In this document: positions 1 to 9,577 of the stretch, in pieces
How positions within the stretch are numbered: the stretch's first letter is position 1
Layout of the letters: each line of letters starts with the position of its first letter
Assembly: GCA_965226915.1 (NCBI GenBank)
Contig: CBDDEJ010000009.1
Span: 496,001-560,000 of the forward strand
Source of the DNA: Io17-Chloro-G2 sp965226915
Lineage (GTDB): Bacteria; Chloroflexota; Dehalococcoidia; Lucifugimonadales; UBA3495
Reading direction: 5' to 3'
DNA length: 64,000 nt
Notes under the pieces: generated by a model
The model's input: the letters and a program-made list of their open reading frames with translations, nothing else
Databases searched by the model: none
What the model was told of the DNA's origin: nothing
Translations under genes and position numbers: made by a program

Positions 1-1221
1 CGCCGGCGAGTCATACCGCCGTCCGAAGCCGTAGGGCCAGGCGATCGATTCCGTGGGCAGGATCTGGCTTCCCGGCCCGCCAACCACGGCGGCGGCGACC
101 CGGCCGGGGTGAGCTGCCGTGAAGCGCGTCGTGAATTGACCGCCCGCTGAGAATCCCCACAGATAAAGCTGCGAAGCGTCACCGAAACCGGTGGCGGCAA
201 TGGCGTCAACGGTGGCAAGCAAAGCGAGGTCCGCGGCGGCGCCGTTTGTGTCATTCCAGGAAAGTCTATGGTGCCCGTGGGGCTGGTCGAACTTGGCGAA
301 TGGCGCGAACACCGGGGTAACCACGATCAATGAGGAAACGTCGTTGGCCGGATCGGCGGCGAAACGGTGCCAGCGCCGGGCGTAGGACTCGTGGTTGAAA
401 GACGACGTGTCGCCGTGGGTCGATACAAGAATCGGCGTGTTTGCGTCAACATTGCCGAAGAACGCCGCCCGGTAGAAGTAATCTTCGTCGTTCTCACCAG
501 CGAGATTGAACCGGTGGAAGGCCCCCAAGGGTCTGTTGGTTGTAAATTCGTCTGCCTTGGATTGGATTCGTATCTTGTCTATAGCCCAGCCGTCGTTGGG
601 CAAAGATCGATCGTCCCACTGGGACCACTTCAGCTGCACGTTGGAGGACAATGCAAGATTGGCAGCGGGGAAGGCCGTATTGATGCGGGCAATCTCAGCA
701 GCAAGGTCGATCTCGTGCAACTGCCAAAGGCTATCGCCGCTTCGGTTCAGATCGCTGCCGTTCTGGTCTAGAAGAGTGTACCAATCCGTCCCATTGACGC
801 TCATTGCGATGCCGTCGCCGGTGGTGTTGGTGGCGTGGGAATCCGGTAGAAGGTCATTCTCATCGCCGCTTCCACTTCCGTCGCCTTCGAACTGGTGATA
901 AGTAAGGATCGCCCCGGTCACCGCCGATAGATCCGCAGACCAGATGGCCAGCCCAAGGTCCTTGGCGCCGTCGCCCGACGCGTTTGTCGAGTCGAAGGTT
1001 AGAGCATTGTTGTTGCCGTTCTGGGTGAATTGAAGACTCGGCCCGCCGGTGACGATGCTTTCAGCGGCCAGATCACGGATTGCTACTCGTGATTCTGGAT
1101 CGACATTTGTGATGGTCCAATCCGCGCTCAGACCACCCTCAAAACTTTCGTAGAGGGATTCGAGGGCCTCGGCGTAAACCACGGTAAGCATTGGGCGCTC
1201 CGCGACCGTGCTCCATTCACT
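1..1221 (-). CDS. Alpha/beta hydrolase part of a secreted multidomain protein (partial, 3' end outside window)
   Basis: This frame is open for 407 codons and runs off the left edge of the window. Near its far end it reads LYLWGFSAGGQFTTRF, the GxSxGG nucleophile elbow of PHB-depolymerase or feruloyl-esterase-like hydrolases, after a short beta-rich stretch. Its first codons (SEWSTVAERPMLTVVYAE) are the expected last strand of the DNRLRE domain that ends the gene just upstream in another frame. It is therefore most likely the C-terminal half of that gene, separated by a one-base shift near 1221-1223. If translated alone it could start at the ATG at 1191. The fold call is good; the substrate is unknown. 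Confidence 0.7.
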
Positions 1222-3026
1222 GGAGCGCAGGTGCCGTTGCCTCCGGTTGGCAGGAATATCCAGCCATGGTTGCCCGTGGGGTCATCGGTCCATGCGGCCA
1301 AGCTGGAGGTGACATCCACCACTATTGCTCCGGTCGAGCCGCTGCCTGTTCCAATCAAGGGTCCGTATTCGTCGACTTGCACCCCCAAGTCTCCCCCGAA
1401 TGAATTGAAGGTCTCGGACTCCGTCCAATCGACGGCTGCCTCGTGGATGTTGGCGGGGTCGCCGCCATCGAAGGCGGTGTAAGTCAGATAGGCTGAGTTG
1501 ACCGTCGCCCCTTCAGGGACCTGGCCGGGACCAGAGCCAATGATATTCTGGAAGCCGATCAACCCGATCTTGGGAAGGCTAGCCGCCTCGGTGGCCACCG
1601 TATCCCATTCAACGGCGGCCAAGCTGCCAAAACTCGATGACGGGGCGCCCTCCTTGATATGGGTGTCCAACGTTCCGGCGTAGCCCGAGTTTCCTTCTTG
1701 GAAGGTTGCCGTGGTCTCGCCAGCGGCCGATTGGGTGGTAGCGGAAGCCAGGATGGAGTATGCGGAGTCCAAAGCACCGGCATAAGCCCGGACCTGGTAG
1801 TAATAGGTCGTGGAAGAAGGTAATCCCGTGTCGCTATAGAAGGTGGCGCCTGCCCCGACCGTGGCGATCTGGGTCCAACCCCCGGTGACTTCCGAACGCT
1901 CGATCTTGAAGCCGTCTTCATCCGAACTGGCGTCGGTCCAGGCCAGGTCAATCTGATTCTGAGAAACCGCGGTGGCGGTCAGCCCGTTGGGCGGCGCCGG
2001 AGGAGTCGGAACCGGGCTGCCTATGTCCGACGTGATTGTGAATGAATCTATGATCACGTCATCTATGTTTTTAAAATAACCAACGGCTTTGTAAGGGTCG
2101 CCATCCACGTTGAATTCAATGAACAACGCTCCGGGCCGGGCGGCTTGGTTCGATGCGTATATGCTGGCCCATTCGCCATTGCAACCGTATGGATAGGTTG
2201 TAGGCAGGCACCGTTCTTGGTTGCGGATGCTCGCTCCGGAAAGCCCGGACACAAAGCCGAAGGAAGAGCCGCCGCCAACCCGCAGTACGTCCGGGTCGGT
2301 CCAGAGAGGGTCAACGGTTTGGGTCTGGGTGTTGCTCAGGGTTTTGGTGCGTTCGTAGGAATGCTCATGGCCGGTGGCGATAATCGCGCCGCCCAGGCGG
2401 CATTCCTCATAAGGCCCCCAGCCCACCTCGCTGGCCTTGCCGCCAACCTGCATCTCGCTCTGGTTTTTGTGCCACGAGCAGATGCTCCAGACGGAGTCGT
2501 CCAAGGCAAGCTGGTCTCTTAGATATGTATCATGACCCGAGCCCATTGTGCCGGCGCCAGACAGGATAAAGAATAATCCGTTGTAGTCGCAAATGGCTTG
2601 GACGCCCAAGTCGCCGGTGCAGGTGGCGCCGGCTACCCGGTCCAACCGGTCCTGCAGCAATTGCTGGTATTGCGCCCAATGGCCAACGTCGTGGTTGCCC
2701 ACCGAGCCAAAGTATGGGAAATCGGCGCCCAGGATGGAGTTGATCTGGTTTTCCCAGTTGGTTGGCGTTTGGGGATCGGCTTCGTTGTATCCGAAATCCC
2801 CTTGGTGCAAAACCATGTCGGCGCCTTCCATCTGCACCAGTTGAAGAACTGCTTCCGCGTCGGCGTTCAAGCCCTGATCGCCAAGGAACGCCACTTTGAA
2901 ATTCGGGGTTGTAACGGTGGGTTCTTGCGCGAAAGATCGTCCCGTGCCTGCGGCATAGACCGCCAGGGCGGCCACGGCCGCCACTGCGAAGATGGGAAAT
3001 ACCCGGAAAAGAACTCGCTTCCTCAT
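1128..3026 (-). CDS. Secreted metallophosphatase with FN3 and DNRLRE domains (frameshifted 3' end)
   Basis: An N-terminal signal peptide (residues 1-33, Arg/Lys then a hydrophobic stretch) precedes a calcineurin-like phosphoesterase domain. Metal ligands are visible in FLGDQG, HQGDFGYN, GNHD, SWHK and ATGHEHSYERT. A fibronectin type III domain (about 345-430, PPNGLTATAVSQNQIDLAW) and a DNRLRE domain (about 440-620) follow. The product is presumably an exported phosphohydrolase acting on phosphorylated organic matter. The last strand of the DNRLRE domain is wrong in this frame (it ends APVNGARSRSAQ) and correct in the overlapping frame, which goes on into a hydrolase domain. I read this as one long gene broken by an indel near 1222, either natural or a sequencing error. 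Confidence 0.8.
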   Translation of the reverse strand: MRKRVLFRVFPIFAVAAVAALAVYAAGTGRSFAQEPTVTTPNFKVAFLGDQGLNADAEAVLQLVQMEGADMVLHQGDFGYNEADPQTPTNWENQINSILGADFPYFGSVGNHDVGHWAQYQQLLQDRLDRVAGATCTGDLGVQAICDYNGLFFILSGAGTMGSGHDTYLRDQLALDDSVWSICSWHKNQSEMQVGGKASEVGWGPYEECRLGGAIIATGHEHSYERTKTLSNTQTQTVDPLWTDPDVLRVGGGSSFGFVSGLSGASIRNQERCLPTTYPYGCNGEWASIYASNQAARPGALFIEFNVDGDPYKAVGYFKNIDDVIIDSFTITSDIGSPVPTPPAPPNGLTATAVSQNQIDLAWTDASSDEDGFKIERSEVTGGWTQIATVGAGATFYSDTGLPSSTTYYYQVRAYAGALDSAYSILASATTQSAAGETTATFQEGNSGYAGTLDTHIKEGAPSSSFGSLAAVEWDTVATEAASLPKIGLIGFQNIIGSGPGQVPEGATVNSAYLTYTAFDGGDPANIHEAAVDWTESETFNSFGGDLGVQVDEYGPLIGTGSGSTGAIVVDVTSSLAAWTDDPTGNHGWIFLPTGGNGTCAPVNGARSRSAQCLPWFTPRPSNPSTKVLRVV

Positions 3027-3086
3027 AGATACGTCTTAGACCCTATGAACCTGGATTTTGTCCAACGGTCGCATGGGCTCCACCTG

Positions 3087-3109
3087 TTCGTCCTGGGCTT
3101 GTCGAAGGA
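3087..3109 (+). repeat. Interspersed 23-bp repeat (single arm)
   Basis: The sequence TTCGTCCTGGGCTTG...AAGGA is identical to each arm of the inverted pair at 56023-56089. Here only one arm is present, upstream of the metallophosphatase gene. Confidence 0.7.
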
Positions 3110-3424
3110 TACTCAGGCTGTGGCTTAACATCTGTAACTCATCCGATCAGTGCTTAAAGGTTACACGGTGTTAGTGACACCTAGAGGGCCCGAAGTGGGG
3201 CGATTAGGTGAACGGCGCCCGCAAGGTCAGCCAACATTTGCTTTGGCCCGCATATCCCGCTGTCCGGCCGTATTCTTCGCCGGCGGGGACCAAAATGTCA
3301 CCGGAATTCTCCGCATAGTCCCCACGTTCTCCACTGGTTTTCACCTGGATTTGGGACACTCGTGCAAGCGACAGTCACCCCATTGGGTGATTACGGGATT
3401 AACCCATCCATTTAGGAGGTTCCC

Positions 3425-3685
3425 ATGACTAAGATCAATAGGTCTCTCCGGGTGCTTGTTCTAATCGCGTTCGTAACGGCGGCGTTCCTGGTTAGCGCCT
3501 GCGATTTCACTCAGGGGGATGGTTCCCCAACCGACCAGGGATTGAGAAAGCAGGAGACGCAGCAAGCCAGGCGTCAGGAAACCCTCCAGGTGACCCTGCA
3601 GGCAATGTCGGAACGGCGGGCCGAGACAGAGCAACTTTACGCCCGCCTATCCGATGACGGTTCCGGGGACGGGGATTTCCGGTAG
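3425..3685 (+). CDS. Small predicted lipoprotein
   Basis: This 86-residue protein starts 5 bases after a strong AGGAGG site at 3414-3419. Residues 1-26 form a lipoprotein signal (basic start, hydrophobic core, lipobox LVSAC with Cys at 26). The mature part is polar and rich in Gln, Arg and Glu, probably a helix, and ends in a Gly/Asp tail. It should be anchored on the outer face of the membrane. No family is recognised. It stands alone between non-coding stretches. Confidence 0.75.
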   Translation: MTKINRSLRVLVLIAFVTAAFLVSACDFTQGDGSPTDQGLRKQETQQARRQETLQVTLQAMSERRAETEQLYARLSDDGSGDGDFR

Positions 3686-4496
3686 GAAAAATATTCGGCA
3701 CGAGAAACGAAAAGGCGAGCTTCCACACCGAAACCGTCTGTAGTGCGGGGGTGAGAAGCAGCTGAGACCCTTGCGTTGGCTGCCGAAGATACCATGCCAC
3801 CAAGCTCGGGGCGAAAATCCCCCCATCCCGCTTTCTAAAGTCGAGGTAATTCTCCCCCATTTCTGAAATGGGGACTCGATCTCCCCCTTTGCAATGGGGG
3901 ATTAAGGAGGATTTCAACCCGCCGCCCGGTCTATTAGACCTGAGCGGACAAATCCACAGCGCACCATTTCCCGCTGGTCTTCCGCAGACACGTATCGTCG
4001 TCGACGGCCACTGGCGCTCCTCTCATGCTGCCCCTCAACAGATCGTCGCAGCCGTCCCGGTATTCGGCGTCAACTCCATTATCAGCTACGATTTCAAAGT
4101 CATCCCTGTCGTCGGCCTCGTTCTCGGCGTCCATCATGCCGACATGATTCGCCCCTTGCTTCGCAACGAAATGCAGGTTGCGGCCAGGGTCGAAGTTGGG
4201 GGTACTTCGAGTGGACTTTTATTGACCGAGACGTGATTTAGGGGAAAGGGTATGGTTGTCGATCGGGGTGGTGAATCCGGAAAGTGTCCCGAACGCAACA
4301 TCGCCCCGGGGGAGTCCCAGGGGCGATGCAGCAACCTCTGTTCAACAAGGGATTAGGAGAAACCTTGCTGAGCAAGCTCTATCTTATCCGGGCGGCCTTG
4401 CCTGGCTCAATGCCGCGGCGGTGGAAAGAAGCGAAGCGGCGGTGAACGCGTAAATCCAATTTTGGGATCAAAGGCGCCGGAAACACGAACGCAAGG
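3686..4496. other. Non-coding stretch with a palindromic repeat
   Basis: No convincing gene is seen. At 3850-3910 there are two stem-loops made of CCCC/GGGG arms (CCCCATTTC then GAAATGGGG, and CCCCCTTTGCAATGGGGG), resembling dispersed palindromic repeats common in environmental genomes. The short open frames here lack ribosome sites and recognisable domains. Confidence 0.5.
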
Positions 4497-4649
4497 CTAG
4501 TACTACAACGACGCGTTATGAGAAAACACGCTCAGGTCTTCTTCTTCAGCTACGGACCGTTCATCATGGGAGACTCGCACTCGTTCGTTGCCAGCTTCAA
4601 AATCCGCCCACGAGTTACCTTGTAGGATAACACGTCGTTGTAGTACTAG
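4497..4649. mobile_element. MITE-like element, copy 1 (153 bp)
   Basis: The element is bounded by inverted repeats starting CTAGTACTACAACGACG; about 23 bases match between the two ends with one mismatch. It is identical over all 153 bases to the copy at 62151-62303. It has no transposase gene of its own, so it would be moved in trans. The palindromic CTAG at each end could be a target duplication or part of the repeat. Confidence 0.85.
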
Positions 4650-4888
4650 AGGTCTGGCCGGAAAGCCATTGGCCGGGTTTCGCGCTACGCCAGACAGACG
4701 TATTATAGTCTTATGTGGCATGATAGTGTCTGTAATACGGTTCAAGAACCCACTGTTACATCGACAATCGTCGCTAAGAAAACGACGACTTGGGGAGAAT
4801 CGGGGTTTCCGTCCGAGTTTCTAGGGTCCCACAGGCCGAGTCAGATTGGCCGCTTCCTAGATGGACTCAGAATCCGATTCAAACCAAG

Positions 4889-5494
4889 TCAGAGCGTTTG
4901 GCCGAATCTAAGGTTGCCTATACGCACCGATACGAACCTCCGGAAGGCCGAAACGATGACATTTGCGATGAATATCTCAATAATGACCAACACAAGTCCA
5001 ATGAATGAAACAAAGAGAGCTGCCGGGAAGGAGTCTATCGCGACTGGACCGAAATTTACCATGCCTTTGTCGTAGATAAAAATGGAGCCAAGTAAGGCCG
5101 GCGGGACCACTGCAGCCACCACCGCTACAACGAATGCGGCTACACCTATCGGAAACAGAATGACCATACCAACAAGCACCATGATCAGGTTCACATAGGT
5201 AGAAGGACGAATCAAATGATTTGCCAGGTCCATGTATTCCCTCCTTTGGGCGTTTCTGTCGTTTTCCATGCGCCAAGACAGATCGTCAACTATCCCGAAA
5301 AGCAGACGGCCGAATATGTTCCAGGCGGCGCCGGTTCCGTTGCCTGAACCTGCGGCGTCTTGCTTCTGCTCCCAGAGATCCGAATCGATTTCGTCTCGCC
5401 TCGTTTGTTTATCTTCTATCGGCAGTCCCATGGTATAAAGCCGCACCCATTTTCGGACGAGCCACACGCTGATGTTTGCCGAGCGATTAGTCAT
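4889..5494 (-). CDS. Membrane protein paired with a PadR-type regulator
   Basis: This 201-residue protein has a soluble N-terminal region (about 1-85, including GLPIEDKQTRRDEIDSDLWE, typical of the permease-prefix/HAAS-like domain that accompanies PadR regulators) and then three or four membrane helices between about 95 and 190. Its start overlaps the end of the PadR gene by 4 bases, so the two are co-translated. By analogy with PadR-DUF1700 pairs it may be a membrane partner or a target of the regulator. Its function is unknown. Confidence 0.75.
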   Translation of the reverse strand: MTNRSANISVWLVRKWVRLYTMGLPIEDKQTRRDEIDSDLWEQKQDAAGSGNGTGAAWNIFGRLLFGIVDDLSWRMENDRNAQRREYMDLANHLIRPSTYVNLIMVLVGMVILFPIGVAAFVVAVVAAVVPPALLGSIFIYDKGMVNFGPVAIDSFPAALFVSFIGLVLVIIEIFIANVIVSAFRRFVSVRIGNLRFGQTL

Positions 5495-5847
5495 GCCGCC
5501 GCCAACCCAGCCGCCGCGCCACCGGACTCCTTGGCCTCGTCACGGACCTTGGCCAGAGCCAGTTCACCGGCGGGCGTCACATTGTAAGAACGCCGTCGAG
5601 GGCGGCCATCGTTCGCGGCGGCGACCGGGTCTTCCCAGGCGCTTTCCAAAAGGCCCGTTTTTTCCATTCTGGCCAACGCCTTATATAGCGTTCCGTGGGC
5701 GGTTAGCATACGGGCGCCCGCCCCGTCTTTGATCTCCTTGGCAATCATGAAACCGTGGAAGACCGGCGCGCCCCGAGCCTTGAGATCTACACCCGTCTCA
5801 AGGATTGAAATCTCGATGGGAAGGAGAGAATCTGCTTTTCTTCTCAT
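5491..5847 (-). CDS. PadR family transcriptional regulator
   Basis: This 118-residue protein has the PadR winged helix: FHGFMIAKEI, GTLYKALARMEKTGLLES, and RRRSYNVTPAGELALAKV for the wing and following helix. PadR proteins repress genes by binding palindromes at promoters. The ATG at 5847 lies only 7 bases from a near-consensus -10 box, so the mRNA is probably leaderless. A dyad sits in the promoter spacer, which suggests autorepression. The gene is translationally coupled to the membrane protein that follows. Confidence 0.85.
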   Translation of the reverse strand: MRRKADSLLPIEISILETGVDLKARGAPVFHGFMIAKEIKDGAGARMLTAHGTLYKALARMEKTGLLESAWEDPVAAANDGRPRRRSYNVTPAGELALAKVRDEAKESGGAAAGLAAA

Positions 5848-5853
5848 ATATAA

Positions 5854-5882
5854 ATAATAGGAAGATATATTCCTTTTGTCAA
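5854..5882 (-). promoter_or_regulatory. Sigma-70 promoter of padR with an embedded dyad operator
   Basis: On the minus strand TTGACA (5882-5877), a 17-base spacer and TATTAT (5859-5854) form a near-perfect promoter. The palindrome AGGAAGATATATTCCT (5859-5874) fills the spacer. Transcription should begin at or next to the ATG at 5847. Confidence 0.75.
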
Positions 5883-5994
5883 TGCGTTAGCCGCAATTGG
5901 TTTTACCACAGGGACATTTGCCGCCTGCAACCTCGGAATTCCTTGGATGACATGGGGTGATGTTGGAGGAGCCGAATCCGGCGCGTCAGGATGG

Positions 5995-6873
5995 TTACTC
6001 GGATTCTTCGTCCGGCATCTGCCACGCGTAGATCTCGCCACGGCCATACTCTTGGAATCCTAGTCCGCGGTAGATGTTGATTGCCATCTCCGATGAATAG
6101 AGCACGCCCACCCGGCGTCCTTGGCCACGGGCGTCCATCAGCGGGCGGTGTGTCATTGCGCGGCCAATCCCCCGTCCGCGAAACTCCGGCACGGTGGTGA
6201 CGGAGTGAATGCCCGCCACGCCACCGCCCAAAAACAGCGAAGAGGTGCTCACCGGAGTCCCATTGTCGCGGCCTAGGTAAAGGCGCCACTGCGGATCGTC
6301 GATTATGCCGATGTCCGAGCACATCTCCAGCCAAGCGGCCTGGGCGAAATCCGGAAACTCACTGACCTCAGTCATTACTCGGCACCAGGCCTCCAGATCA
6401 TCGGCATTCTTGACTTCGCTGGTAGTGAACCCCGAGGGCATTGATGACGGCTCAGCCAGAGTCAGCAGATCCACCGCCATGCCGGTCAACGTCGCGGCGT
6501 GGAAAAACCCCTTGGCCTCAAGCAACTCCCCCATCCCGGCGAATGGTTCGAAGGGTCCAACCCACCAACCCATGGGGACTTGGCGCGCCCTGGCTAGGGA
6601 CATCGCGGCGTCGATGACCAGCCCGGGTTCCGCCGATGGGTTTTCCGCTTTGAGAACCACGTTGAAGATAAAAAACGGAATCTCGGAGGTGATCCAAATC
6701 TCATGCGTGTCTTGGTGCAGGTCCAACTCGGCCCACTTGGACCAGGTAAGAAAGGTTCCGATGGTGTTGGTTTCAATGGCCCGAATCAAAGAAGAGGGCG
6801 CGAAATCTGTCAGAATATCACTCACGATTCGAATTCTCCGCCGCGGCTTTTTGGCTAAGACCCTGTGGGTCAA
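5995..6873 (-). CDS. GNAT family N-acetyltransferase
   Basis: The C-terminal half holds a GNAT domain. VAGIHSVTTVPEFRGRGIGR is motif A with the acetyl-CoA pyrophosphate-binding loop, and AINIYRGLGFQEYGR is motif B. The N-terminal half (about 1-140) looks like a degenerate second GNAT-like domain, as in two-domain acetyltransferases. The longest frame starts with TTG at 6873; a GTG at 6825 (VSDILTDF) is a plausible alternative start. The substrate cannot be told. The gene is not closely coupled to its neighbours. Confidence 0.85.
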   Translation of the reverse strand: MTHRVLAKKPRRRIRIVSDILTDFAPSSLIRAIETNTIGTFLTWSKWAELDLHQDTHEIWITSEIPFFIFNVVLKAENPSAEPGLVIDAAMSLARARQVPMGWWVGPFEPFAGMGELLEAKGFFHAATLTGMAVDLLTLAEPSSMPSGFTTSEVKNADDLEAWCRVMTEVSEFPDFAQAAWLEMCSDIGIIDDPQWRLYLGRDNGTPVSTSSLFLGGGVAGIHSVTTVPEFRGRGIGRAMTHRPLMDARGQGRRVGVLYSSEMAINIYRGLGFQEYGRGEIYAWQMPDEESE

Positions 6874-7102
6874 ATAAAATTATAATGCCGGGAATTCCCA
6901 AAACAAACCAGGCGCCCATGATTCCAAACTAAGGGAAAAATGGACCCCCGTAGCCGGCGGGCCCGCGAATCTGAACATTCACCGTTCGACGGACTTGCCG
7001 GCAACGGTCATAATCAGGACTGCGACAGGGGAAAGCCCCCGACGGGAACCGAAAACCTTTGGCCGGTCCCTTGGCCGGTCCCTTGGCCTGTAAGGATATT
7101 CA

Positions 7103-7696
7103 ATGGACTCCGAGCCTCAAAAGAGATCATCATCAAACAGCCGTCTCCGGTCATGGGCCAGGATTCTCCTGGTGTCCGCCGTGTTTGGATCAGCAGCTTT
7201 GGCGATCGTGGAAGCCGGGCTAACCATCCCGATACCGGGTTCAGGCGTGGTGACCGATCCAAGGGAGATATTCACGACCATAGGCTCCGGCTTCACTGGC
7301 CCAGTGGGCGGTGTCGTCATCGGCCTGCTCGCTGGGTTCCGCGAGCCGGGAGGGATCATGATAGCGAGCCTTCGAGCTCATGTTTCCGGCGGGTTATGGA
7401 TGGGGTTTGCCTACAAACTATTAGTCTATAAGCATCTCAAAATGCCGTTCCTGCTTGCCGGCTGGGTTGTCCTGGTCCTGGTTTTCTACTACGTTTTCGC
7501 CGTTCCCGGCTTTGTCATTGGGCAAGCCATTTTCTACCACGAGGGGTTCCTGGACTCCTACGGAGCAGATTCCTCGGTAATCGAAGCCTACGCCATTCTG
7601 GGCTGGGGAGCCCTTCCCGAGGCCCTGCTGACAGCCATTGTCACAACGCTGGTTTTTGCCGCGTTGCCCAGAAGGCACCGCCGGCCTCTATGGTAA
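7103..7696 (+). CDS. Polytopic membrane protein, LytS 5TM-like, upstream of a sensor kinase
   Basis: This 197-residue protein has about five membrane helices after a basic N-terminus. The segment IPIPGSGVVTDPREIF...GPVGGVVIGLLAGFREPGG resembles the 5TM-LYT sensor fold, where similar PG and GG motifs join the helices, although ECF-transporter S components look alike. It lies 60 bases upstream of a histidine kinase on the same strand and could be a membrane sensor or transporter whose state the kinase reads. This link is an inference from position. Confidence 0.65.
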   Translation: MDSEPQKRSSSNSRLRSWARILLVSAVFGSAALAIVEAGLTIPIPGSGVVTDPREIFTTIGSGFTGPVGGVVIGLLAGFREPGGIMIASLRAHVSGGLWMGFAYKLLVYKHLKMPFLLAGWVVLVLVFYYVFAVPGFVIGQAIFYHEGFLDSYGADSSVIEAYAILGWGALPEALLTAIVTTLVFAALPRRHRRPLW

Positions 7697-7756
7697 AATC
7701 GCGGGGTGAATTGGCGGGCGCGCGCAGGCGTCTAATAGCGGGCTGAAGCGTCAAAA

Positions 7757-9535
7757 GTGCAGATCAGTTGGCTTAAAAGCTCCATTGTCTGGAAGTTGAC
7801 CATCTGGTTCCTTCTCCTCTCCTTCCTGCCGCTGGCGGTAATGACCATCTTCATTCGCCAGACCGTGTCGGACACCTTCGACCAGTTGGCGGCGGACGAC
7901 GCCCTCAGTCAGGCCAGGTTGCTGGCCCATGAGATCTCGGCGTCCAGTGAGGCCGGACAGGTTCTCGCCATCCTGGCCGATTCGGTTGATGATACCCAAC
8001 TCGCCTTTTTGGTGAGCGCGACTGGAAGGTACATGGCCCACTCCAACGGCGGAAAGGCGGGCGGATCGGTGCTCAACGATTTTCCCGCCGAGGTGGCGGA
8101 AAAGTTGGCCGCGGGAGGCGGGGAAGGCACATTGATCGACCCGGCGGCGGGCGGCTTCATAAGCTATGTGGCTGTCCCAGATGGGGCTGCCACGGCCGTG
8201 CTCGTAGTCGACGGATCGGCTGCGTCAGCGCCCATGCGACGCATCGAACGGTCCGCGATCATCCAACTGTCCGTGAGTTTGGCATTGATCGTCGCCGCCG
8301 GCAGCGCCGCGATCTGGTTCGTTTTCAAACCCATCCAGCGGCTCACCAAAGCCGCCGAGGAAGTGGGCGCCGGCAACCTGGACGTGCAGATCGACCCTTC
8401 GGACATGGAAGGCGAATTGGAAGTGTTGACCCTAGCCTTCAATCAAATGACCAGGCAGGTTCAGGGCGCCTACGATGAACTGGAACAGCGGGTGGAAGAA
8501 CGCACGGAAGAGCTCCGGGAAGCCGACCAGTTACTTCGAGCCATCGTCGACGGTTCGCCCTTGCCCATCGGCGTGATAGACGGGAACGGCAAGATACGCA
8601 TTTGGAACCCGGCGGCCCAAACCACCTTTGGTTGGACCGAGCAGGAGGTTTTGGACCGGAGCGATCCGGTGATCGCACCCGAAGATGATTGGCAAGAAGC
8701 CAGGGAATACCGCCATAGAGTCCTGGCCGGCGAATCCATCAGCGGTGAGGAAATCATACGAAGGAAGAAGGACGGTTCGCCGGTGGAGCTGGAAACATGG
8801 GCCGCGCCGTTACGCGACGCCGGTGGGGAGATCAGCGGCGCTATTTTCATGTTCGCCGATCTCAGCAGCCGCAAGCGGGCGGAAGAAGCGTTATTCCAGC
8901 AGAACCGGGAATCCGCGGTGTTGGGGGAGCGGAACCGAATGGCCCGGGAGATCCACGATACGCTAGCTCAGGGATTCACCGGCATAGTGCTCCAACTCGA
9001 AGCAGGGGAGCAAGCTATGGAAACCAACCCAAGCGAGGTTGCCGGCCACTTGGAGAGGGCGAAAAATCTAGCGCGGGAGAGCCTTCAAGAAGCCCGCCGC
9101 ACGGTTTGGGACCTTTTGCCCCGCGCGCTTGAGGGGGTCTCATTGGAAGAAGCGTTGCGGGAAGAAATCAACCGGTTCCCCGTCGAAATACACGAGAAGG
9201 CGTCTTTCAAATCGATGGGCGCCTCCAGGGATTTGTCTTCAGATGTGCGGACAGCGTTGCTTCGTCTATGCCAGGAATCTTTGACCAACATCAGGAAACA
9301 CTCCGGCGCCACCGAGGTGACGGTAACTCTGACGTATAACCCCCATTCGGTTGACCTTGAGGTTACGGATAACGGCGGCGGGTTTGATGTGAACGAGTCT
9401 GACGGCGGTGGCGAGGACGGAGGGTTCGGGTTGATCGGCATGGAGCAACGGGTCCGGGCGCTTGGCGGAGAACTCACCGTCACTAGCCACTTGGGCCAAG
9501 GCGCCAAGGTAGCGGTGAAAATCCCTGATGCCTAG
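7757..9535 (+). CDS. NarL-type sensor histidine kinase (HAMP-PAS-HisKA_3-HATPase)
   Basis: The 592-residue protein begins with GTG. It has two membrane helices (about 11-31 and 168-190) enclosing an extracytoplasmic sensor, a HAMP domain (about 191-245), a short coiled coil, a PAS domain (about 255-375), a HisKA_3 dimerisation helix with MAREIHDTLAQGFTG (phospho-acceptor His400) and an HATPase domain from about 500 (N box ESLTNIRKH, then VTDNGGGFD and GGFGLIGM). It autophosphorylates on ATP and passes phosphate to the response regulator encoded 42 bases downstream. The sensed signal is not evident. All catalytic motifs are intact. Confidence 0.95.
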   Translation: MQISWLKSSIVWKLTIWFLLLSFLPLAVMTIFIRQTVSDTFDQLAADDALSQARLLAHEISASSEAGQVLAILADSVDDTQLAFLVSATGRYMAHSNGGKAGGSVLNDFPAEVAEKLAAGGGEGTLIDPAAGGFISYVAVPDGAATAVLVVDGSAASAPMRRIERSAIIQLSVSLALIVAAGSAAIWFVFKPIQRLTKAAEEVGAGNLDVQIDPSDMEGELEVLTLAFNQMTRQVQGAYDELEQRVEERTEELREADQLLRAIVDGSPLPIGVIDGNGKIRIWNPAAQTTFGWTEQEVLDRSDPVIAPEDDWQEAREYRHRVLAGESISGEEIIRRKKDGSPVELETWAAPLRDAGGEISGAIFMFADLSSRKRAEEALFQQNRESAVLGERNRMAREIHDTLAQGFTGIVLQLEAGEQAMETNPSEVAGHLERAKNLARESLQEARRTVWDLLPRALEGVSLEEALREEINRFPVEIHEKASFKSMGASRDLSSDVRTALLRLCQESLTNIRKHSGATEVTVTLTYNPHSVDLEVTDNGGGFDVNESDGGGEDGGFGLIGMEQRVRALGGELTVTSHLGQGAKVAVKIPDA

Positions 9536-9577
9536 ATCGGGCCAAGCATACTTTTATCTGAAGGGCGGGGGGTCGGC

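Noticed and set aside
3934..4137. Acidic 67-residue minus frame
   Set aside because: It has no ribosome site or family; Asp/Glu runs there could be chance.
4503..4745. Protein frame inside the MITE (shared with 62157-62678)
   Set aside because: The same peptide appears because the DNA is identical; the frame differs outside the element, so it is not a gene.
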